The notes under the pieces: model-generated
The model's database searches: none
Told to the model about the DNA's origin: nothing
What the model saw: only the letters and a program-made list of their open reading frames with translations
From: Bacillus pseudomycoides
GTDB taxonomy: Bacteria; Bacillota; Bacilli; Bacillales; Bacillaceae_G
Assembly (NCBI RefSeq): GCF_022811845.1
Contig: NZ_CP064266.1
Span: forward strand, 1,550,001-1,614,000
DNA length: 64,000 nucleotides
Reading direction: 5' to 3'
In this document: positions 36,484 to 45,934 of the stretch, one piece after another
Layout: each line of letters starts with the position of its first letter
Numbering within the stretch: the stretch's first letter is position 1
Program-made: the position numbers and the translations under genes

Positions 36484-36924
36484 ATGAAACTTCATGAATT
36501 AAAACCTGCAGAAGGTTCTCGTAAAGTACGTAACCGTGTCGGTCGCGGTATCGGTTCTGGTAACGGTAAAACTGCTGGTAAAGGTCATAAAGGACAAAAC
36601 GCTCGTTCTGGCGGTGGTGTTCGTCTTGGCTTCGAAGGTGGTCAAACTCCATTATTCCGTCGTTTACCAAAACGCGGCTTCACAAACATTAACCGCAAAG
36701 AGTTTGCTATTGTAAACTTGGCGACGTTAAATCGTTTTGAAGATGGTACAGAAGTAACACCTGAATTATTGCTGGAAACTGGCGTTATCAGCAAGTTAAA
36801 CGACGGTGTTAAAGTTCTTGCAAGCGGAGCAGTTGAGAAAAAACTAACTGTTAAAGCGCACAAGTTCTCTTCAAGTGCTAAAGAAGCAATTGAAGCAGCT
36901 GGCGGAACAGTTGAGGTGATCTAA
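36484..36924 (+). CDS. rplO: 50S ribosomal protein L15
   Basis: L15 (146 residues) has the Gly/Arg-rich N-terminal extension (VGRGIGSGNGKTAGKGHKGQ) that penetrates the 50S core. Its last base overlaps the secY start (TAATG). Confidence 0.97.
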   Translation: MKLHELKPAEGSRKVRNRVGRGIGSGNGKTAGKGHKGQNARSGGGVRLGFEGGQTPLFRRLPKRGFTNINRKEFAIVNLATLNRFEDGTEVTPELLLETGVISKLNDGVKVLASGAVEKKLTVKAHKFSSSAKEAIEAAGGTVEVI

Positions 36925-38225
36925 TGTTTCGTACAATCTCCAACTTTATGCGCGTTGCTGAGATAAGACGTAAAATATTATTCACGTTAGCGATGTTAAT
37001 CGTATTCAGGATTGGCACGTTTATCCCAGTGCCATTTACAAATGGAGACGTACTGAAAGCACAAGATCAGTTAAATGCATTAGGAATTCTAAATACATTT
37101 GGCGGTGGCGCTTTGAAAAACTTCTCCATCTTCGCGATGGGAATCATGCCGTATATTACAGCATCCATCATCGTGCAATTATTGCAGATGGATGTTGTTC
37201 CTAAATTTTCGGAATGGTCGAAGCAAGGCGAAATGGGCCGTCGTAAATTAACGCAATTCACGCGTTATTTTACAATTGTTCTTGCGTTTATTCAGGGGTT
37301 TGGTATGTCAATCGGTTTTAACGGTATGGTAGGTGGGCAGTTAATTTTGAATCCAGGTTGGAGCACTTATTTATACATTGCTACGGTACTGACTGCTGGT
37401 ACTGCATTTTTAATGTGGTTAGGTGAACAGATTACAGCTAAAGGTGTAGGTAATGGTATTTCCATCCTTATCTTTGGTGGTATTGCCGCGGCGATCCCAA
37501 GTGTAATATCTCAAGTGTATCAACAACAGTTTCAAAATGCCGGAGATCAACTGTTCATGAGTATCGTTAAAGTTGTATTGATTTTACTAGCTGTGCTAGC
37601 AGTTGTTGTTGGAGTCATCTTCATTCAACAAGCTGTTAGAAAGATCCCAATTCAATATGCGAAGCGTGTAACAGGAGGAAATGGTAGTTATACTGGAGCA
37701 CAAAACACACATTTACCGCTTAAGGTAAATAGTGCGGGTGTTATTCCAGTAATTTTTGCTGTTTCATTCTTAATTACACCTCCAACTATTGCACAGTTCT
37801 TCCCGAAACACGATGTATCGCAGTGGATCATTGCAAACTTTAACTATTCTCACCCAGTGGGAATGATAATATATGTAGCGCTCATTGTAGCCTTCACATA
37901 TTTCTATGCATTTGTTCAGGTTAATCCAGAGCAAATGTCAGAGAACTTAAACAAGCAAGGTGGATATGTTCCAGGTATTCGTCCGGGTAAGAATACAGAA
38001 CAATATCTAACAAAAATCTTGTATCGTTTGACCTTTGTAGGATCTATTTTCCTAGCAGCGATTGCAATTCTTCCAGTTATCTTTACGAAGCTGGGAAATC
38101 TTCCTCCATCTGCACAGATCGGTGGAACGAGTATGTTAATCGTTGTCGGCGTTGCTTTAGAAACAATGAAGCAGCTAGAAAGCCAACTGGTAAAACGCCA
38201 TTACAAAGGGTTTATCAAGCAGTGA
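36924..38225 (+). CDS. secY: Protein translocase subunit SecY
   Basis: SecY (433 residues) is the ten-helix channel of the Sec translocon, with SecE encoded at 10737. Signature segments are FGGGALKNFSIFAMGIMPYI (about 53-72) and the cytosolic loop NTEQYLTKILYRLTFVGS. The start overlaps rplO, with GTTGAGGTGATCTA upstream. Confidence 0.97.
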   Translation: MFRTISNFMRVAEIRRKILFTLAMLIVFRIGTFIPVPFTNGDVLKAQDQLNALGILNTFGGGALKNFSIFAMGIMPYITASIIVQLLQMDVVPKFSEWSKQGEMGRRKLTQFTRYFTIVLAFIQGFGMSIGFNGMVGGQLILNPGWSTYLYIATVLTAGTAFLMWLGEQITAKGVGNGISILIFGGIAAAIPSVISQVYQQQFQNAGDQLFMSIVKVVLILLAVLAVVVGVIFIQQAVRKIPIQYAKRVTGGNGSYTGAQNTHLPLKVNSAGVIPVIFAVSFLITPPTIAQFFPKHDVSQWIIANFNYSHPVGMIIYVALIVAFTYFYAFVQVNPEQMSENLNKQGGYVPGIRPGKNTEQYLTKILYRLTFVGSIFLAAIAILPVIFTKLGNLPPSAQIGGTSMLIVVGVALETMKQLESQLVKRHYKGFIKQ

Positions 38226-38279
38226 GTAAGTGGGAAGATGTGTCTTCCCTACATGCTCATGTATTGAGGGGGAACAAAG

Positions 38280-38930
38280 ATGAACTTAATTTTAATGGGG
38301 CTTCCTGGTGCTGGTAAAGGTACACAAGCCGAACAGATTGTTGCCAAGTATAACATCCCTCACATCTCAACAGGAGATATGTTCCGTGCAGCTATGAAAG
38401 CTGAAACTGAACTTGGTTTACAAGCGAAATCTTTTATTGATAAAGGTGCCCTTGTTCCAGATGAAGTTACAATCGGAATCGTTCGTGAACGTTTAAGCGA
38501 AGAAGACTGTGTTAAAGGCTTCTTATTAGACGGTTTTCCACGAACAGTTGCACAAGCATCCGCTCTTGAAGAGATAATGAAAGATCTTGGCAAAAAAATC
38601 GACTATGTTTTAAACATTAATGTGGATTCAGGATTGCTATTAAAACGTCTTACAGGCCGTCGCATTTGTAAAGAGTGCGGTGCGACTTACCACTTAGAAT
38701 TCAATCCGCCAGCAAAAGCTGATGTGTGCGATAAATGTGGTGGCGAATTATATCAACGCTCTGATGACAATGAAGAAACTGTAGCGAATCGTTTAGATGT
38801 AAATATTAAGCAAACAAAACCTTTGCTTGATTTCTATGAAGAGCTTGGTTACTTACAAAGCATTAATGGTGAGCAAGATATCAATAAAGTATTTGCTGAT
38901 ATCGATGTTCTCATCGGAGGCTTAGCGTAA
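38280..38930 (+). CDS. adk: Adenylate kinase
   Basis: Adk (216 residues) converts ATP + AMP to 2 ADP. The P-loop GLPGAGKGTQ (7-16), the DGFPRT motif and a zinc-type lid with CKECGATYH and CDKCGGELYQR are visible; four cysteines mark the Gram-positive zinc lid. Its stop overlaps map. Confidence 0.97.
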   Translation: MNLILMGLPGAGKGTQAEQIVAKYNIPHISTGDMFRAAMKAETELGLQAKSFIDKGALVPDEVTIGIVRERLSEEDCVKGFLLDGFPRTVAQASALEEIMKDLGKKIDYVLNINVDSGLLLKRLTGRRICKECGATYHLEFNPPAKADVCDKCGGELYQRSDDNEETVANRLDVNIKQTKPLLDFYEELGYLQSINGEQDINKVFADIDVLIGGLA

Positions 38931-39676
38931 TGATCATTTGCAAAACTCCTCGCGAGATAGAAATCATGCGAGAAGCTGGCAGGATCGTTGCTTTAACTCA
39001 TCAAGAGTTGAAAAAGCATATTGCTCCAGGAATTACAACGAAAGAGCTCGATCAAATAGCGGAAAAGACGATTCGAAAATATGGTGCTACGCCATCTTTT
39101 AAAGGATACAATGGATTTCCGGGAAGCATCTGTGCTTCTGTAAATGAAGAGCTTGTACATGGTATTCCAGGAAAGCGCAAGCTCCAAGAAGGCGATATCA
39201 TCAGTATCGATATTGGTGCGAAATACAATGGGTACCATGGAGATTCTGCATGGACGTATCCAGTAGGAAACATTTCTGAATCTGTTCAAAAGCTACTTGA
39301 TGTCACAGAAAAATCGTTGTATCTTGGTCTAGAACAAATAAAACCAGGCGAAAGATTATCGAATATCTCACATGCGGTTCAAACGTATGCTGAAGATAAT
39401 GGATTCTCGATCGTTAGGGAGTATGTTGGTCACGGAATCGGGCAAGACTTACATGAAGACCCTCAAATCCCGCACTATGGTCCACCAAATAAAGGTCCTA
39501 GATTAAAACCGGGAATGGTCATCTGTGTTGAGCCGATGGTGAACCAGGGAAGACGATATGTAAAAACACTATCTGATGACTGGACAGTGGTAACGGTAGA
39601 TGGTAAATGGTGTGCCCACTTCGAGCACACGATTGCTCTTACAGAAGCAGGATACGAAATCCTTACCACTTTATAA
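38930..39676 (+). CDS. map: Methionine aminopeptidase, type I
   Basis: Map removes the initiator methionine. The 248-residue pita-bread fold shows the metal ligands in SIDIGAKYNGYHGDSAWT, the H in EYVGHGIGQDLHEDPQIPHYG, the E in CVEPMV and FEHTIALTE. It overlaps adk by one base (TAATGA). The 63-nt gap to infA holds no KOW-type gene, unlike the ybzG position in B. subtilis. Confidence 0.97.
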   Translation: MIICKTPREIEIMREAGRIVALTHQELKKHIAPGITTKELDQIAEKTIRKYGATPSFKGYNGFPGSICASVNEELVHGIPGKRKLQEGDIISIDIGAKYNGYHGDSAWTYPVGNISESVQKLLDVTEKSLYLGLEQIKPGERLSNISHAVQTYAEDNGFSIVREYVGHGIGQDLHEDPQIPHYGPPNKGPRLKPGMVICVEPMVNQGRRYVKTLSDDWTVVTVDGKWCAHFEHTIALTEAGYEILTTL

Positions 39677-39739
39677 GTAGCTGGCTCTCCGGGATTTCAG
39701 AGCAGTGTAAAATGTTACTGAAGAAGGGAGAACTATTGA

Positions 39740-39958
39740 ATGGCTAAAGATGATGTAATTGAAGTCGAAGGTACCGTTCTTGAAACGTTGCCAAATGCTA
39801 TGTTCAAAGTAGAATTAGAGAATGGGCATGTCGTATTGGCTCACGTTTCTGGTAAAATCCGTATGAACTTCATTCGTATTTTACCAGGAGACAAAGTTAC
39901 GGTAGAATTATCTCCGTACGATTTAAATCGTGGTCGTATTACGTACCGTTTTAAATAA
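39740..39958 (+). CDS. infA: Translation initiation factor IF-1
   Basis: IF-1 (72 residues) is a single OB-fold protein. AKDDVIEVEGTVLETLPNAMFKVELENGH and ISGKIRMNFIRILPGDKV-type sequence (here VSGKIRMNFIRILPGDKV) are typical. Starts after GAAGGGAGAACTATTGA. Confidence 0.97.
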   Translation: MAKDDVIEVEGTVLETLPNAMFKVELENGHVVLAHVSGKIRMNFIRILPGDKVTVELSPYDLNRGRITYRFK

Positions 39959-39993
39959 TATAGCACTCCGTAATCTTTAAGGAGGTTCGAGAC

Positions 39994-40107
39994 ATGAAAG
40001 TAAGACCGTCAGTTAAACCAATCTGCGAAAAATGTAAAGTTATTCGTAGACGTGGAAAAGTAATGGTTATTTGTGAAAACCCTAAACATAAACAAAAACA
40101 AGGTTAA
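39994..40107 (+). CDS. rpmJ: 50S ribosomal protein L36
   Basis: L36 is a 37-residue zinc-ribbon protein: [17 protein letters not shown]...[11 protein letters not shown] with C11, C14, C27 and H32 as zinc ligands (C+ form). Starts after AAGGAGGTTCGAGAC. Confidence 0.96.
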
Positions 40108-40128
40108 TCAGAAGGAGGTGCATTCGGA

Positions 40129-40494
40129 ATGGCACGTATCGCAGGTGTAGATATTCCTCGTGACAAGCGCGTTGTTATTTCTTTAACTTACGTATTCGGC
40201 ATTGGTCGCACAACTGCTGAAAAAATTCTTGCTGAAGCTGGTGTTTCTGAAGAAACACGAGTTCGTGATTTAACGGAAGACGAATTAGGACGTATCCGTG
40301 ATATCATCGATCGTATTAAAGTTGAGGGAGACCTTCGTCGTGAAGTATCTCTTAACATTAAACGTCTAATGGAGATCGGTTCTTACCGTGGTCTTCGTCA
40401 CCGTCGTGGTTTACCAGTTCGTGGTCAAAACTCTAAAAACAATGCTCGTACACGTAAAGGTCCACGTCGTACAGTAGCAAATAAAAAGAAATAA
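40129..40494 (+). CDS. rpsM: 30S ribosomal protein S13
   Basis: S13 (121 residues) contacts tRNA and the 50S from the head. [20 protein letters not shown] and [14 protein letters not shown]...[17 protein letters not shown] are diagnostic. Starts after GAAGGAGGTGCATTCGGA. Confidence 0.97.
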
Positions 40495-40518
40495 TAAGTA
40501 AAGGAGGTTGAACTAACA

Positions 40519-40908
40519 ATGGCACGTAAAACAAACACTCGTAAAAAACGTGTGAAAAAGAATATTGAAGCTGGTGTAGCTCATATTCGTTCTACTTTCA
40601 ACAACACAATCGTAACACTTACAGACACTCACGGTAACGCGCTTTCTTGGTCTAGTGCTGGTGCACTTGGTTTCCGTGGATCTCGTAAATCTACTCCATT
40701 CGCTGCACAAATGGCTGCTGAAACTGCTGCTAAAGTTGCAATGGAGCACGGTTTAAAAACTTTAGAGGTTACTGTAAAAGGTCCTGGTGCTGGTCGTGAA
40801 GCTGCAATTCGTGCTCTTCAAGCTGCAGGTCTAGAAGTAACAGCAATCAGAGATGTTACTCCAGTTCCTCATAATGGATGTCGTCCGCCAAAACGTCGTC
40901 GTGTTTAA
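40519..40908 (+). CDS. rpsK: 30S ribosomal protein S11
   Basis: S11 (129 residues) lines the platform and E site. GVAHIRSTFNNTIVTLTD and RDVTPVPHNGCRPPKRRRV are diagnostic. A 180-nt gap with a strong hairpin separates it from rpoA. Confidence 0.97.
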   Translation: MARKTNTRKKRVKKNIEAGVAHIRSTFNNTIVTLTDTHGNALSWSSAGALGFRGSRKSTPFAAQMAAETAAKVAMEHGLKTLEVTVKGPGAGREAAIRALQAAGLEVTAIRDVTPVPHNGCRPPKRRRV

Positions 40909-41023
40909 TTTTTCTGTATAGAATTTTCCCTTTTGTCTATAATGGATATGATGCATTATCGAGAAATTTCGTACAGAAACATCGCTTGTTGTGCACAATC
41001 GGGAACTGCCTAAGGGGGACTTT

Positions 41024-41056
41024 CGGTTAGACAGAGGTTTTTCCTTTGTTTAGCCG
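41024..41056 (+). promoter_or_regulatory. Strong hairpin in the rpoA leader
   Basis: Bases 41024-41037 (CGGTTAGACAGAGG) can pair along all 14 positions, counting G-U, with 41043-41056 (CCTTTGTTTAGCCG) around a TTTTT loop. It ends 16 nt before the rpoA ribosome site. No T-run follows, so it is unlikely to be a terminator. Role unknown; autoregulation or mRNA processing are possibilities. Confidence 0.7.
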
Positions 41057-41088
41057 GGGTTTCGACGTTTTGAAGGAGGGTTTAGTTA

Positions 41089-42033
41089 ATGATTGAAATT
41101 GAAAAACCGAAAATCGAAACGGTTGAACTTAACGAAGATGCTAAGTATGGTAAATTCGTGATTGAACCGCTTGAGCGTGGATATGGTACTACTTTGGGTA
41201 ACTCCTTACGTCGTATTCTTTTATCCTCACTCCCTGGTGCCGCTGTAACTGCCATCCAAATCGATGGCGTATTACACGAATTTTCAACGGTTGAGGGCGT
41301 AGTAGAAGACGTTACAACGATCATCTTAAACTTGAAAAAGTTAGCTCTTAAAATCTACTCTGAAGAAGAGAAGACGTTGGAAATCGATGTACAGGGCGAA
41401 GGTATTGTCACAGCTGCTGATATTACTCACGATAGTGATGTTGAAATCTTAAATCCAGATTTATACATTGCGACGTTAGCAAAAGATGCGCATTTCCGCG
41501 TGCGTTTAACTGCAAAGCGTGGCCGTGGGTATACGCCAGCTGATGCAAATAAAAGCGAAGATCAACCAATAGGAGTTATTCCTATTGATTCTATTTATAC
41601 TCCAGTATCACGTGTGACTTACCAAGTGGAAAAGACACGTGTCGGACAAGTGGCAAATTATGATAAGCTTACGCTTGATGTATGGACGGATGGAAGCATC
41701 GGGCCAAAAGAAGCTATCTCTTTGGGTGCCAAAATCTTAAATGAGCATTTAAACATCTTCGTTGGTTTAACTGATGAAGCACAAAATGCTGAGATTATGG
41801 TCGAGAAGGAAGAAGATCAAAAAGAAAAAGTTCTAGAAATGACTATTGAAGAACTTGATCTTTCTGTTCGTTCTTATAATTGCTTAAAACGTGCAGGAAT
41901 TAATACTGTACAAGAGCTTGCGAACAAAACAGAAGAAGATATGATGAAAGTTCGTAACTTAGGACGTAAATCTTTAGAAGAAGTTAAGCATAAGCTTGAG
42001 GAATTAGGTTTAGGCTTACGTAAAGACGACTGA
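41089..42033 (+). CDS. rpoA: DNA-directed RNA polymerase alpha subunit
   Basis: Alpha (314 residues) dimerises to start RNAP assembly and its C-terminal domain binds UP elements. The N-terminal domain shows LERGYGTTLGNSLRRILLSSLPGAAV. The CTD shows ELDLSVRSYNCLKRAGINTVQELANKTEEDMMKVRNLGRKSL. The start follows GAAGGAGGGTTTAGTTA. Confidence 0.98.
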   Translation: MIEIEKPKIETVELNEDAKYGKFVIEPLERGYGTTLGNSLRRILLSSLPGAAVTAIQIDGVLHEFSTVEGVVEDVTTIILNLKKLALKIYSEEEKTLEIDVQGEGIVTAADITHDSDVEILNPDLYIATLAKDAHFRVRLTAKRGRGYTPADANKSEDQPIGVIPIDSIYTPVSRVTYQVEKTRVGQVANYDKLTLDVWTDGSIGPKEAISLGAKILNEHLNIFVGLTDEAQNAEIMVEKEEDQKEKVLEMTIEELDLSVRSYNCLKRAGINTVQELANKTEEDMMKVRNLGRKSLEEVKHKLEELGLGLRKDD

Positions 42034-42068
42034 GGATTTAATCTCATCAACAAAGGAGGGAACTACGA

Positions 42069-42431
42069 ATGGCATACAGAAAATTAGGCCGTACAAGTGC
42101 GCAACGTAAAGCTATGTTACGTGACTTAGCTACTGATTTAATTATCAACGAGCGCATCCAAACGACAGAAACTCGTGCAAAAGAACTTCGTTCTGTAGTG
42201 GAAAAAATGATCACTTTAGGTAAACGCGGAGATCTTCATGCTCGCCGTCAAGCTGCATCTTTCATCCGCAATGAAGTTGCTAATGCTGAGACTGGTCAAG
42301 ATGCACTTCAAAAATTATTCGCTGATGTAGCTCCACGCTATGCTGAGCGTCAAGGCGGATACACTCGTATTGCAAAAATTGGTCCACGTCGCGGAGACGC
42401 AGCACCAATGGTAATTATCGAGTTAGTATAA
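42069..42431 (+). CDS. rplQ: 50S ribosomal protein L17
   Basis: L17 (120 residues): YRKLGRTSAQRKAMLRDLATDLI and a C-terminal RYAERQGGYTRIAKIGPRRGDAAPM. It ends the alpha cluster and is followed by a terminator. Confidence 0.97.
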   Translation: MAYRKLGRTSAQRKAMLRDLATDLIINERIQTTETRAKELRSVVEKMITLGKRGDLHARRQAASFIRNEVANAETGQDALQKLFADVAPRYAERQGGYTRIAKIGPRRGDAAPMVIIELV

Positions 42432-42438
42432 TGATAAT

Positions 42439-42490
42439 TAAAAGGGCAGGACAGTTCTTTTCAAGTAACTGGTCATGGCCCTTTTTTTTT
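42439..42490 (+). terminator. Terminator after rplQ
   Basis: AAAAGGGC pairs with GCCCTTTT, and an inner CAGTT pairs with AACTG, followed by a long T-run. Ends the ribosomal supercluster. Confidence 0.9.
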
Positions 42491-42542
42491 AAATATAGAA
42501 AATAGGCTAACTTGATGAAGTAATGAGAGAGGGTGCCTTGCA

Positions 42543-43385
42543 TTGAAAAAAGAGAAACTTCGCACGCAAAATATATCATTTCAATACCCCGGGGCAACTT
42601 CTTATGCGCTAAAAGACGTATCATTCTCTTTATATGAGGGAGAATGGATTTCTGTAATTGGACAAAATGGTTCAGGAAAGTCTACACTTGCAAAATTATT
42701 AAATGGTTTATTTTTACCGGAATCAGGAATGATTGTTGTAAATGATACAATGACTTTATCTGAAGAAACGGTATGGGATATTCGAAAGCAAATAGGTATG
42801 GTATTTCAAAATCCGGATAATCAATTTGTTGGAACAACAGTGCAAGATGATGTTGTATTTGGTCTTGAGAATATCGGAATGTCTCGGGAACAGATGGTAG
42901 AACGACTGAATCAAGCGCTGCAGATGGTCCGAATGGAAGAGTTTCTTAATGAAGAGCCTCATTCGTTATCTGGTGGACAAAAGCAACGTGTTGCGATTGC
43001 GGGTGTGCTTGCTTTGCAACCATCTATTTTAATATTGGATGAAGCAACATCGATGTTAGATCCACAAGGACGACGTGAAGTAATTGAAACGGTTAGGAAG
43101 CTTGTGGATACAAAAGGTATTACCGTGTTATCGATTACGCACGACTTGGAAGAAGCTGCACAGTCAGACCGTGTTATCATTTTGAATCAGGGAGAAATAT
43201 TAGAGGTAGGTACGCCAGAACAAATTTTCAAGTCCTCCCATATGCTTAGGGAAATCGGATTAGATGTACCATTCTCAGTAAAAATAGCAGAATTATTAAA
43301 AAGCAATGAAATTCCACTGCAAAATACGCATCTTACAATGGAAAGCTTGGTGAACGAACTTTGGAGATTACATTCCAAACAGTAG
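42543..43385 (+). CDS. ecfA1: ECF transporter ATPase A1
   Basis: EcfA1 is one of two ABC ATPases that power energy-coupling-factor vitamin and cofactor importers. Of 280 residues, Walker A GQNGSGKST is at 40-48, Q-loop at VFQNPDNQF, signature LSGGQKQR, and Walker B ILILDEATSML. The start is TTG after GAGAGAGGGTGCC (weak). It overlaps ecfA2 by 25 nt; no S-component gene is nearby, consistent with a shared (group II) module. Confidence 0.95.
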   Translation: MKKEKLRTQNISFQYPGATSYALKDVSFSLYEGEWISVIGQNGSGKSTLAKLLNGLFLPESGMIVVNDTMTLSEETVWDIRKQIGMVFQNPDNQFVGTTVQDDVVFGLENIGMSREQMVERLNQALQMVRMEEFLNEEPHSLSGGQKQRVAIAGVLALQPSILILDEATSMLDPQGRREVIETVRKLVDTKGITVLSITHDLEEAAQSDRVIILNQGEILEVGTPEQIFKSSHMLREIGLDVPFSVKIAELLKSNEIPLQNTHLTMESLVNELWRLHSKQ

Positions 43386-44242
43386 AGCATCGTTATCAAT
43401 ATAAAACTCCATTTGAAAGACGTGCGCTTTATGACGTAAACGTGTCGTTTCCAAGTGGGGGGTATTATGCCATTATCGGTCATACTGGTTCGGGCAAATC
43501 AACGATGATTCAACATTTAAATGGTTTATTGCAGCCGACAAATGGTACGGTCCAAATTGGGGAGCATTTGATTTCCTCACAAAAAAAAGAAAAGAAATTA
43601 AAGCCACTGCGAAAAAAAGTAGGGGTTGTCTTTCAATTTCCAGAGCATCAATTATTTGAAGAAACAGTTGAGAAAGATATTTGTTTTGGACCCTTAAATT
43701 TCGGAGTACCGGAAGAAGAGGCAAGGCAAAAGGCAAGGGATGCAATTGAGCTTGTAGGATTGGATCCAGAGCTATTAACGCGTTCTCCATTTGAGTTGAG
43801 TGGTGGACAGATGAGACGTGTTGCAATAGCAGGCGTACTTGCAATGGAACCTGAAGTTCTTGTATTAGACGAACCGACAGCAGGGCTTGATCCTAAGGGA
43901 CAGCAAGAGCTTATGGAGATGTTTTATAAGCTTCATAAGAAGCAGGGTTTGACAGTAATCTTAGTTACCCATAATATGGAGGATGCTGCCAAGTATGCAG
44001 ATCAAATTGTGGTTATGGATAAAGGAACGGTCTTTTTGCAAGGAACAGCAGAGGAAGTATTTTTACATGCAGATGAATTAGAACAAATCGGTGTAGATCT
44101 TCCAATGTCTTTAAAGTATAAACGTGCAATTGAAGAGAAGTTTGGTATTTCAATTCCAAAGGCTACCTTATCTTTAGAGGATCTTACTCATGAAGTTGTA
44201 CAGGTGTTACGAAGAGGTGGTCATAAATCATGCAGCAGTTGA
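43361..44242 (+). CDS. ecfA2: ECF transporter ATPase A2
   Basis: This second ECF ATPase (293 residues) has Walker A GHTGSGKST, Q-loop VVFQFPEHQLF, signature LSGGQMRR and Walker B VLVLDEPTAGLD. The start at TTG 43361 (EITFQTVEHRY) gives the family N-terminus and is embedded in ecfA1, so translation is probably coupled. The C-terminus is cysteine-containing (KSCSS). It overlaps ecfT by 13 nt. Confidence 0.94.
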   Translation: MEITFQTVEHRYQYKTPFERRALYDVNVSFPSGGYYAIIGHTGSGKSTMIQHLNGLLQPTNGTVQIGEHLISSQKKEKKLKPLRKKVGVVFQFPEHQLFEETVEKDICFGPLNFGVPEEEARQKARDAIELVGLDPELLTRSPFELSGGQMRRVAIAGVLAMEPEVLVLDEPTAGLDPKGQQELMEMFYKLHKKQGLTVILVTHNMEDAAKYADQIVVMDKGTVFLQGTAEEVFLHADELEQIGVDLPMSLKYKRAIEEKFGISIPKATLSLEDLTHEVVQVLRRGGHKSCSS

Positions 44243-45024
44243 TTATTGGGAGATATATTCCAGGTAGGTCGCTCATTCATCAACTTGATCCACGTACAAA
44301 GCTGTTGATTGTCTTTTTATATGTATTTGTTGTCTTTTTAGCAAATAATGCGATTTCATATGGATTTTTATTTTTATATGCACTCATTGCTTTATTTTTT
44401 GCAAAAGTGCCGATTCGTTATGTACTTTCGGGCTTAAAACCAATCTTATGGATTTTTCTTTTCACATTTTTTCTGCATATTTTTACAAATAAAGAAGGGG
44501 ATGTACTATTCCAGCTTGGTTGGTTTTCAATACATGAAAAAGGATTAGAGCAAGGGATATATATTTCTATACGCTTCTTTGTCATTATTTTAATGACGAC
44601 ATTATTAACGTTAACAACAACACCAATTGAAATTACTGATGGTATGGAAACGTTATTAAAGCCGTTAAAGCGTATAAAGGTTCCTGTACATGAAATCGCA
44701 TTAATGATGTCTATTTCTCTTCGTTTTATCCCAACATTAATGGATGAGACGAGTAAAATTATGAAAGCACAAGCATCTCGTGGTATTGATTTTGCTGGTG
44801 GACCGATAAAGGATCGACTGAAAGCAGTTATTTCTTTACTCGTCCCTCTTTTTATTAGTGCTTTTAAGCGTGCTGAAGACTTAGCAATTGCAATGGAAGC
44901 ACGTGGATATCAAAGCGGTGAAGGACGTACTAAATTTAGGCAGCTACGCTGGAAAACAAGTGATACGTTAACAATAGTGAGTTTACTTTGTTTAGCGTGT
45001 ATTTTAGCATGGGTGCGATCGTAA
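44230..45024 (+). CDS. ecfT: ECF transporter transmembrane subunit T
   Basis: EcfT (264 residues) is the membrane scaffold linking S-components to EcfA1A2. There are about five or six hydrophobic segments, with the coupling-helix motifs ASRGIDFAG and EARGYQSGEGRT (the Ala-Arg-Gly signatures that contact the ATPases). The last base overlaps the first possible truA start. Confidence 0.94.
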   Translation: MQQLIIGRYIPGRSLIHQLDPRTKLLIVFLYVFVVFLANNAISYGFLFLYALIALFFAKVPIRYVLSGLKPILWIFLFTFFLHIFTNKEGDVLFQLGWFSIHEKGLEQGIYISIRFFVIILMTTLLTLTTTPIEITDGMETLLKPLKRIKVPVHEIALMMSISLRFIPTLMDETSKIMKAQASRGIDFAGGPIKDRLKAVISLLVPLFISAFKRAEDLAIAMEARGYQSGEGRTKFRQLRWKTSDTLTIVSLLCLACILAWVRS

Positions 45025-45038
45025 TGGAGAATAGAGAA

Positions 45039-45782
45039 ATGGAAAGAATAAAATGTACAGTTGCATATGATGGCATCAATTTTTGTGGTTATCAAATTCA
45101 ACCACAGCATCGTACTGTGCAACAAGAAATAGAGAAAGCACTGCAAAAATTGCATAAAGGAGAGATTGTTCGTGTTCAAGCATCAGGGCGGACAGATTCT
45201 ACTGTTCATGCAAGAGGACAAGTGATTCATTTTGATACATTATTATCCCTTGAAGAATGGCAATGGATCAATGCTTTAAATACGATGTTGCCAGATGATG
45301 TTGTGGTCCTGCAGGTAGAGAAAAAAACAGAAGATTTTCACGCACGATATGGTGTGGAAAGGAAAGAATATCGTTACCGGGTATTATTATCTAAAACAGC
45401 TGATGTATTCCGTAGAAATTATGTATATCAGTATCCATATCCATTAGAGATAGAATTTATTCAGAAGGCAATTCCTTATTTTATTGGAGCGCATGATTTT
45501 ACTTCATTTTGTTCGGCAAAAACTGACAAAAAAGATAAAGTGCGAACAATTTATGAAATAGATTTAATTGAACAAGATGATGAATTAATTTTTCGTTTTG
45601 TAGGCAATGGATTTTTATATAATATGGTGCGAATTATTGTTGGTACGCTACTTAGCGTAGGACAAGGAAAGCTTGATCCTGACAGCATTCCAGAGATTTT
45701 TAAAAAACAAGATCGTCGTTTTGCTGGGAAGATGGTGCCAGGGCATGGACTTTATTTATGGCAGGTAAACTATAACAACTAA
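45039..45782 (+). CDS. truA: tRNA pseudouridine synthase A
   Basis: TruA modifies positions 38-40 of the tRNA anticodon arm. The catalytic Asp lies in ASGRTDSTVHA (D53). The ATG at 45039 gives 247 residues and has GGAGA 7 nt upstream; another in-frame ATG at 45024 overlaps the ecfT stop and would add five residues. It is coupled to ecfA1-ecfA2-ecfT, as in other Bacillus. Confidence 0.94.
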   Translation: MERIKCTVAYDGINFCGYQIQPQHRTVQQEIEKALQKLHKGEIVRVQASGRTDSTVHARGQVIHFDTLLSLEEWQWINALNTMLPDDVVVLQVEKKTEDFHARYGVERKEYRYRVLLSKTADVFRRNYVYQYPYPLEIEFIQKAIPYFIGAHDFTSFCSAKTDKKDKVRTIYEIDLIEQDDELIFRFVGNGFLYNMVRIIVGTLLSVGQGKLDPDSIPEIFKKQDRRFAGKMVPGHGLYLWQVNYNN

Positions 45783-45800
45783 TCCTGGTGTAACATTTGC

Positions 45801-45829
45801 TTGACATTAGAATCTCAAAAGGATATCAT
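45801..45829 (+). promoter_or_regulatory. SigA-type promoter of rplM-rpsI
   Basis: TTGACA at 45801-45806 and TATCAT at 45824-45829 have a 17-nt spacer, directly after truA. Confidence 0.8.
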
Positions 45830-45848
45830 AACATATGGTATTGTTTCT

Positions 45849-45895
45849 AAAACCACGATTAGCCCCGGAAGGAAATCGTGTTTAAGATAAACAAT
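45849..45895 (+). promoter_or_regulatory. Ribosomal L13 leader
   Basis: The leader before rplM carries AACCACGATTAGCCCCGG and AAGGAAATCGTGTTTAAG, where CACGATT and AATCGTG pair. This matches the short L13-leader structure of Firmicutes, thought to mediate autoregulation by L13. Confidence 0.75.
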
Positions 45896-45934
45896 AGATT
45901 TTTTCTATGGAAAAGATAACGAGGAGGGAAACAC

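Noticed and set aside
40915..40943. TATAAT at 40938-40943 as an rpoA promoter
   Set aside because: No acceptable -35 or extended -10 lies at the right distance, so it was not listed as a feature.
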